Positions 58,488-64,000 of a stretch of DNA of 64,000 nt are shown here, piece by piece. Numbering within the stretch: position 1 is the first letter of the stretch; every line of letters starts with the position of its first letter. The DNA is from Agrypnia vestita (Eukaryota > Arthropoda > Insecta > Trichoptera > Phryganeidae). The position numbers and the translations under genes are program-made. Where the stretch lies: contig JADDOH010010175.1 in the NCBI GenBank assembly GCA_016648135.1, positions 1 to 64,000 on the forward strand, given 5' to 3'. The notes beneath the pieces are model-generated. The model did not search any database. It was not told where the DNA came from and worked only from the letters and a program-made list of their open reading frames with translations.

Positions 58488-59344
58488 TGACCCCAATATT
58501 TTGCCATTGTTGAGTATTTAGTTCTTACTATTATGTATAGGTATCGCCAGTGGCGTACAGCGCATACAAGCAAAAAAGCTGTGCATTACTAAAGATTCTA
58601 GGAAACAAATATTAATTGAATATCCCTAATCTTATGAAAAGGTCGATTAATAATTCTAGAAGCAATCCGTGGATATGTTTTGTTATTTTCGACTTACATG
58701 AGTCATTCTTACTTGTACAACTTCATATCAACTTTTTCCCTATTTTACCTACTTATTTGCGTGCATCAATTTATCTCTAAGAGAGTGAATATTTTCTAAA
58801 GAACTGCGCACACGTCACTTACAAAAACGACACTGTTACAAATTACTGACATACTAAATGTTTGTCAAATATTGTTTAACTAACAATGATTAATGCTCTT
58901 ATTTGAATTATTTCAAATAAAACTATTAAAATCGTAGTTATAGCTAGACCGCATTCAAAAGAATGTGCACAAAAAATATGTGTGTTGTTACGATGCAAAA
59001 ATTATCACAAAACAATTTTTTCTAGTAATTAAATAAATAAAAAATATATATTTATTTGGAATATCATATTGAGGCTTGTAATACGGGCTTGCCAGACAAC
59101 TTTCCCCCGCTTTCTTCTTACCGGACAGAGCTAGGGAATGGTCTTTTGATTGTGGTCGACCTATATATAGTTAGTTAGTTAAACAACATTTGGCAGTTGA
59201 TACATTGAGAGATTTATTTTATTAATATTTAATATTATTAATTTCAATTAATAGTACAAACTCAATTTATTTCTGTTAGCATGAATTTTTTTGGTTATTT
59301 ATTTATTATGGTTATTATAGAAAGTTTATGGTTATTTATATGTA
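58488..59344. other. 3' flank of beat, no recognised gene
   Basis: AT-rich. AATAAA at 58916-58921 is the first canonical polyadenylation hexamer I noted downstream of the stop codon. No coding signal. Confidence 0.45.
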
Positions 59345-59776
59345 CTGCGTGTCCCGTATCTCGACGTCAAGCCGAAATCAGGTGATAGGCCAAGATATAA
59401 TAGTTATCAGAAAAATATTTTAAACAATCTAAGTAACGAGTTTTAAAAATTATAAGCATTTCAAAAAATCTAAAGAATCTACACCTTAAGACAGTCTTTT
59501 CACTCCTGTTGTTACAAATCTTTATTTTTCTTCATTTTTTTATTATTATGTAATCCTGAATAATCTGTAAACTTTTGTCCAAAATTCAAAGCCAAGTGCT
59601 CCAGATTGGAAGAAAATGTCACTTTTTGACCAAACCAAGTATTCAAAATCAATACTTTGCCCAGTTTTAACTGACTGTTTTTTGTATTTTTTTAAATATT
59701 TTTCTGATTATTATTATGACTAATTACTAATTATTATCACCCGATTTCGGCTTGACATCGAGATACGGGACACCTG
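59345..59776. mobile_element. Tc1/mariner-like MITE with ~40-bp TIRs (432 bp)
   Basis: Left GTGTCCCGTATCTCGACGTC ... and right 'GACATCGAGATACGGGACAC' are inverse copies over about 39 bp (one or two differences, also AAGCCGAAATCAGGTGATA against TATCACCCGATTTCGGCTT). Outer ends CTGC/CACCTG are flanked by TA (59343-59344, 59777-59778). No transposase inside. Confidence 0.8.
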
Positions 59777-59778
59777 TA

Positions 59779-60348
59779 TAGTCAGCAACAGCGTGACCTA
59801 AGTTTTATGCCTACTGCACGCCACTGTGTATCGAGGCACAAGCTGGTGCGAACAACATATTATATTCAGAAGTCGCGCGCTGCCATGTTGAGAACGCAAA
59901 AATAAAATACTGCTTGTCTCAAAAACGTGCATTTATAGCTATCAGCGCAACAGAAATCAGTCACATATTTATTGCCAATAATAGGTTACACAGTATGTTT
60001 AAAATATTATTTGGAAATTTATACCTAATGAGCTTTTTACTACGCACACGTTGAGTTATTTCTGGTATGTGTGAGAGAAACTAGTCCTGTCATAACAATA
60101 GTGTTTACAGGTGTTGATAACTAAGTCAGTTATTGAGAACACCTCGTGATGATAGAGAGCCTGCTTTTTTCGAAAATACTGTAGTGTTAAAATAACTCAA
60201 TGTGTAAGTAGTACAAAATTCAGATAAATGCATATTAAAATTATCATGTCGCACCACAAGGCACCTAACTGGGTTGCTTCCATATTAATGAATCATTAAT
60301 TTGCCAGACTCCAAACGCCATTCAGTACGCGCGTTGATTACACAATAT
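59779..60348. other. 3' flank, no recognised gene
   Basis: Nothing recognised. Confidence 0.45.
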
Positions 60349-60800
60349 GAGGGGCATAAAAGCGAAGGCAGCAATATCCTACTGAGGCGTTTCTGAGATA
60401 AATACAAATAAACCTGTCACTACTCAAGGAAATTTATTTAGGATCCATGAAGCCTACATCTTATTAGAAATAGTTTTTAAAAACAATTGCTACCTCAGTT
60501 TTACTTTTAAATACTTGTATAAATAAATATAAAACTTTTGACTATGGATATTGCTGTCTTTGCTATAATATTTCAATCTAAAATTGACATTAATTCTTAC
60601 CTTACTAAGAAGCGGCCATTATCACGTGACACATCCTTGAGGGTTGATTGGTGGAAGTGAATATTGCTGCCTTTGCTTTAAATTGTGACTTGGAAACATT
60701 ATTTTAGAGGGGGTAGAGCTATATTTCCTATAAAATCTCGAATTCAGTACATTCTTAATTAATAATCCTCGGTGACTGCATTTAATTTACGCAAATTTCC
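60349..60800. mobile_element. MITE family M1, long composite copy
   Basis: Left end TGAGGGGCATAAAAGCGAAG with GCAGCAATATCC. 'GGATATTGCTGTCTTTGCTA' (about 60545) and 'GAATATTGCTGCCTTTGCTT' (about 60660) repeat the terminal box internally. 'AAAATCTCGAATTCAGTACA' and 'CCTCGGTGACTGCA' match 16432-16680. Parts match 19572-19680 and 23690-24350. The right end is lost. Confidence 0.65.
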
Positions 60801-61539
60801 ACCCATCGAGAGTTTGAGGTGCTTCGGAAAAAACGATTTATTTTATTTTATGGTATTTAATATTCTGCACAACTTATGTTCAACATCTGGCATTTCCATA
60901 CGAGTGTGTAGGTATACTTGACTCACGTATGCGTAGAGATGTAAAAATACCGCATAGGAATTGATTTAATTTGTTAATAACATAATAATACCTATAGAGA
61001 TACTATAAGCTTTTATGATTTTTAAAATGAGGTCAAAATGTATGCATGTTTATAAACTATAACAACAGTGAACCTAGAAATAAGTTGTAATTATTTAGAA
61101 TACATATCAGGGATTAAATTTGTGTGCATGGTCTTTAAGCGTGTCAATTACTTGAAAGATGTCGTGCCCATAATTCATAATGAAATCTACTATTATATAT
61201 CATATAATAATATATAGGACCTGTTTTTATTCGTCTATTCTTAGAGATATTTATTTTCTAAAGTATAGTGAAAATGTACATATCAATGTTATAAATGACT
61301 TTTTAGATCCCGTAATAATTTACGCAAGAATATTAATTATCCTAGTTGTATCGTTATACCATCTTATAAAAAATAAATTCTCTTTGAATAAGTATCGAAT
61401 GGTTTCACTTATATCCTAAGCCAAAGTAATTTTTGATATTCTTTTTTGTTAATTCTACAAATTACTTATAAGAAATGAGGGTTCGAAAATGTTTAATTCC
61501 TTAAATAATATATATTACATAATACTACCTACTATTTGA
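60801..61539. other. 3' flank, no recognised gene
   Basis: AT-rich; the 79-residue frame at 61180-61419 is a chance frame rich in Ile/Tyr. Confidence 0.45.
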
Positions 61540-62320
61540 AAATGATATGATATTAATGAGTGAAAAACACGAAGACCTGCAAAATAGTCTTAAAAAGTGG
61601 AGAAGAAATTGATTAAGACTGAACAGGGAGGAAAGAGAGTATCTGTACCTACCGTTCCAGAATGCTAATGCTGCCACTCCTGTAATGGAATTAATTACCA
61701 AATAATGACTCCTTTAAATATCTTGGGTCACTCCTCAATAATGATGGAGTATGTACAGCAGATGTAATATATAGAATTAGTGTGGGATGGATGAATTTTA
61801 GATCCATAACCTGAGTCCTTTGTGATCCAAAAATACCATTAAAATTAAAAAGGAAAGTTTACCAGACAATTGTCGCACACGCGCTCCTCCATGCCTCCAA
61901 ATGCTTGACTATGTACACCACCTACAATAGGCAGCCAGAAACAACTTAAATGCGCATGCTTAGACGGACATATGGAGTATCCCTAAGAGACAAAATATAA
62001 AGTTAACACATTCTTGGAAGCATGGGTGTCACAGAAATCAATAATAAGATGAAGAAAAGGCAATTGATATGGTATGGCCACGTTGTATGTAGAGCACCCG
62101 ATCACATTGTTAACTAGGCGGTCACCATGGATCTTCCCAGAAGTACATCCAGAGGAAGACCATAAAATTGATGGGTGGCGCAAAAGTGATGGTAAGATAC
62201 AGAAGCGTGGATTGGGTGACGTTATCCAAAACAGAATAACGACAGCCTAAGGACGAGAAGAGCTGACCCCAATAGTTGACAGTGATTTGGGTGAAGCCAG
62301 AGAGAAGAAAAATATATATT
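61540..62320 (+). pseudogene. RTE-like LINE, 3' half of the reverse transcriptase, decayed
   Basis: Plus-strand reading with several stops and frame changes: 'SEKHEDLQNSLKKWRRN', 'ILGSLLNNDGVCTADVIYRI', 'LKLKRKVYQTIVAHALLHAS', 'KMKKRQLIWYGHVVCRAPDH' and 'RSTSRGRP'. This is the ordered C-terminal region of an RTE-related RT (L-G-x-x-x-x-x-D-G ... R-x-x-x-x-G-H-V-x-R ... G-R-P). It has stops and frameshifts throughout. Confidence 0.8.
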
Positions 62321-64000
62321 CATATCTATAATTGTAGTCCCAAAACCGTGGTGATAATATAAAAAGGAATAGTTACACATAAATATGTTTATTTTATTTT
62401 AATGAATTTATTATTTTAGAGGTAAGTTTGTGGAACTTCATAATATATATGGAAATTAAAATACTTGTTCTACATTTTCAATTTTTTGAGTCCCTTTTCA
62501 CCTTATGACGGCATTATCAATCTCAAAAACACACGTCTAAAAAATTATAAATGAAGAACTTCATTTATTTATTTTATTTCCATTTATTTAGTTAATTTGA
62601 ATTATACAAAGGCATCCAGATGAGTTAAAACAGGTTAACAAACTTATTTTAATTTCCTAATTTTTTAAATTAGAGTGTGTTATTTCTTCTTCTCCTTCGT
62701 CGTTGTGGATGATAATGAAGATATGATCGTCAAAACAATTTTTTAATATATACTCTTATATTCGAAAAAAAAACTATTTAATCATACAAGTTTGAAGGTT
62801 TTCGGCTTTAAAGGAAACCACGTCGCCCGAATCGCCCATTAAATCGAGATTTTACTCTAATGAAATATTAGTTTATATGGAGAGTGCTGGTTTGATCTAG
62901 CTGTGAGACACTCGCCTATTTATTAAATGGCAGAAAATCGAGTTTTATCTCGAGAGACGAACAATAATAATATTTACGTAGCACTTAGTTATTAAAGAAG
63001 TCAAAATTGTTCTACATTTATTTTGAACTAGTTTTAGGCTAATAAGCAGTGTGAAGATAATTTGATAACCTGGTATATTTAAATTTAAAAATTCCTCATG
63101 TGATGACTCGATCCTCTTAAAGTGGACCTCTGGTTCTTCTTATTTGAACTTTTCGATCACCGTTCAATATTCTCTATTTTGACATTAGTTTTTCATAGAT
63201 TTTGAGCCAAGTTTCCCAGAGATTTGCTTATCCCACAGTACATCAGCACGAAGTTGTCGGTTTCCCGGATTTCTTAACCACTGCTCTATGTTCGGTGTTG
63301 CTGACCTCTTCGTTAAATGTATCATTTATGAACTATCTATCATATCTGCTTTGTCTTTGAGCATGCCGGAGCGTGTGTACAGAATATCGTAGACAACGGG
63401 AGTATACCTTTATACCGACCAATTTTTGAGCAGCCTACCTTTATCGTTTATGTAATACCTATTAAATATACCCGTTGAATTATCTTTGGTCTCTCAAGTA
63501 AATTTTAATATGTAACGAGTAAAGAAAATTCCCTTCTTGTCGGTATTTACTTTTAGATTTTACATTGTATTAAATTTTAAGAGTATTTTTGGTTAGGACT
63601 TCAAACGGTAACCTTTACCCGATAAGGGAAGGGCTAAGGGGAATCACAAATATCACCTGACCAACAAGACTAAGTTCCAGTGACGTCACAAATGCCGGAT
63701 AAGGGTTGCCACCCCTTCCATTATCGGAGGCATTTAATATCCACTTTATCCCCTGGAAATGTTAAGTGGGGACAAAAAGGATGGATAAAACTTTGATCGG
63801 ACACATTACGAAAGGAATGGTTATAAATATTGGAAATCCGACAAAGGATTTCAGAATTGGCATTTTACGTTAGGTTTATACAACGGAATCTTAGTTCGAA
63901 ATTTCATGCACTTGATCGTGTTTGATTAAAAGGTATATATTTTACGTTTAAGTTCCGTCTAAGAAAATGACTTCAAATTAATCAGGTTATATCGGTTGTA
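62321..64000. other. Right edge of window, no recognised gene
   Basis: AT-rich, then a GC-richer segment at 63595-63800 ('CCCGATAAGGGAAGGGCTAA', 'GCCGGATAAGGGTTGCCACC') with GATAAGGG recurring at 63621 and 63696. It looks like repeat DNA, but no class could be assigned and no partner copy lies in the window. Confidence 0.4.

Noticed and set aside
1..64000. CRISPR array, bacterial operon or viral genome
   Set aside because: The tandem repeats lack the short-repeat and unique-spacer pattern, there are no compact prokaryotic genes, and the only intact gene is intron-rich.

Overview
The window is AT-rich, repeat-dense DNA from an insect nuclear genome, most likely a moth or butterfly. The insect call rests on a Beaten path (Beat) type immunoglobulin gene. 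Three or four TTAGG telomere-type pentamers and many tRNA-derived SINEs fit it. The lepidopteran call is weaker: a segment near 54.2 kb contains 'CTGCCTACCCCTACGGGG' followed by 'GGTGTGATGG', which I know from common lepidopteran LINE tails, and 10.06 kb has a 'GCGCCATCTAGCG' string. No bacterial, organellar or CRISPR-like content was seen.

One gene can be read completely. Six plus-strand coding exons (9548-9596, 31802-32007, 33899-34034, 49267-49400, 53534-53744, 57684-57787) join with consistent GT/AG sites and phases into an 840-nt open reading frame. It encodes 279 residues: a signal peptide, two Ig-like domains with the Beat family signatures, and a short hydrophobic C-terminus. Introns are 22.2, 1.9, 15.2, 4.1 and 3.8-3.9 kb. 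Beat proteins are secreted or membrane-attached partners of Side receptors in axon guidance.

The rest is intergenic or intronic DNA dominated by mobile elements. Left flank (1-9 kb): a 154-bp x3 tandem array, a 2.7-kb degenerate repeat field (1.34-4.02 kb), a 108-bp x3 array and a Jockey/CR1-type LINE remnant. Intron 1 (9.6-31.8 kb): SINEs, several small inverted-repeat elements, LINE fragments, possible LTR remnants, a frameshifted membrane-protein-like reading frame, and a 1.08-kb terminal-inverted-repeat (TIR) element. Intron 2 holds a LINE fragment. Intron 3 (34-49.3 kb): an RTE-like LINE interrupted by a SINE, a decayed coding stretch on the minus strand, a second copy of the 1.08-kb element with a fourfold-amplified end, a LINE 3' end and a foldback element. 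Introns 4 and 5 hold a hAT remnant with a nested element, Tourist-like MITEs, and a long-TIR element split by a 187-bp hairpin. The 3' flank (57.8-64 kb) holds a Tourist-like MITE 66 bp after the stop codon, a Tc1/mariner-like MITE and a decayed RTE-type LINE.

I did not find a novel multi-gene system. The most interesting structures are the TIR element families and the insertion histories readable from their flanks.
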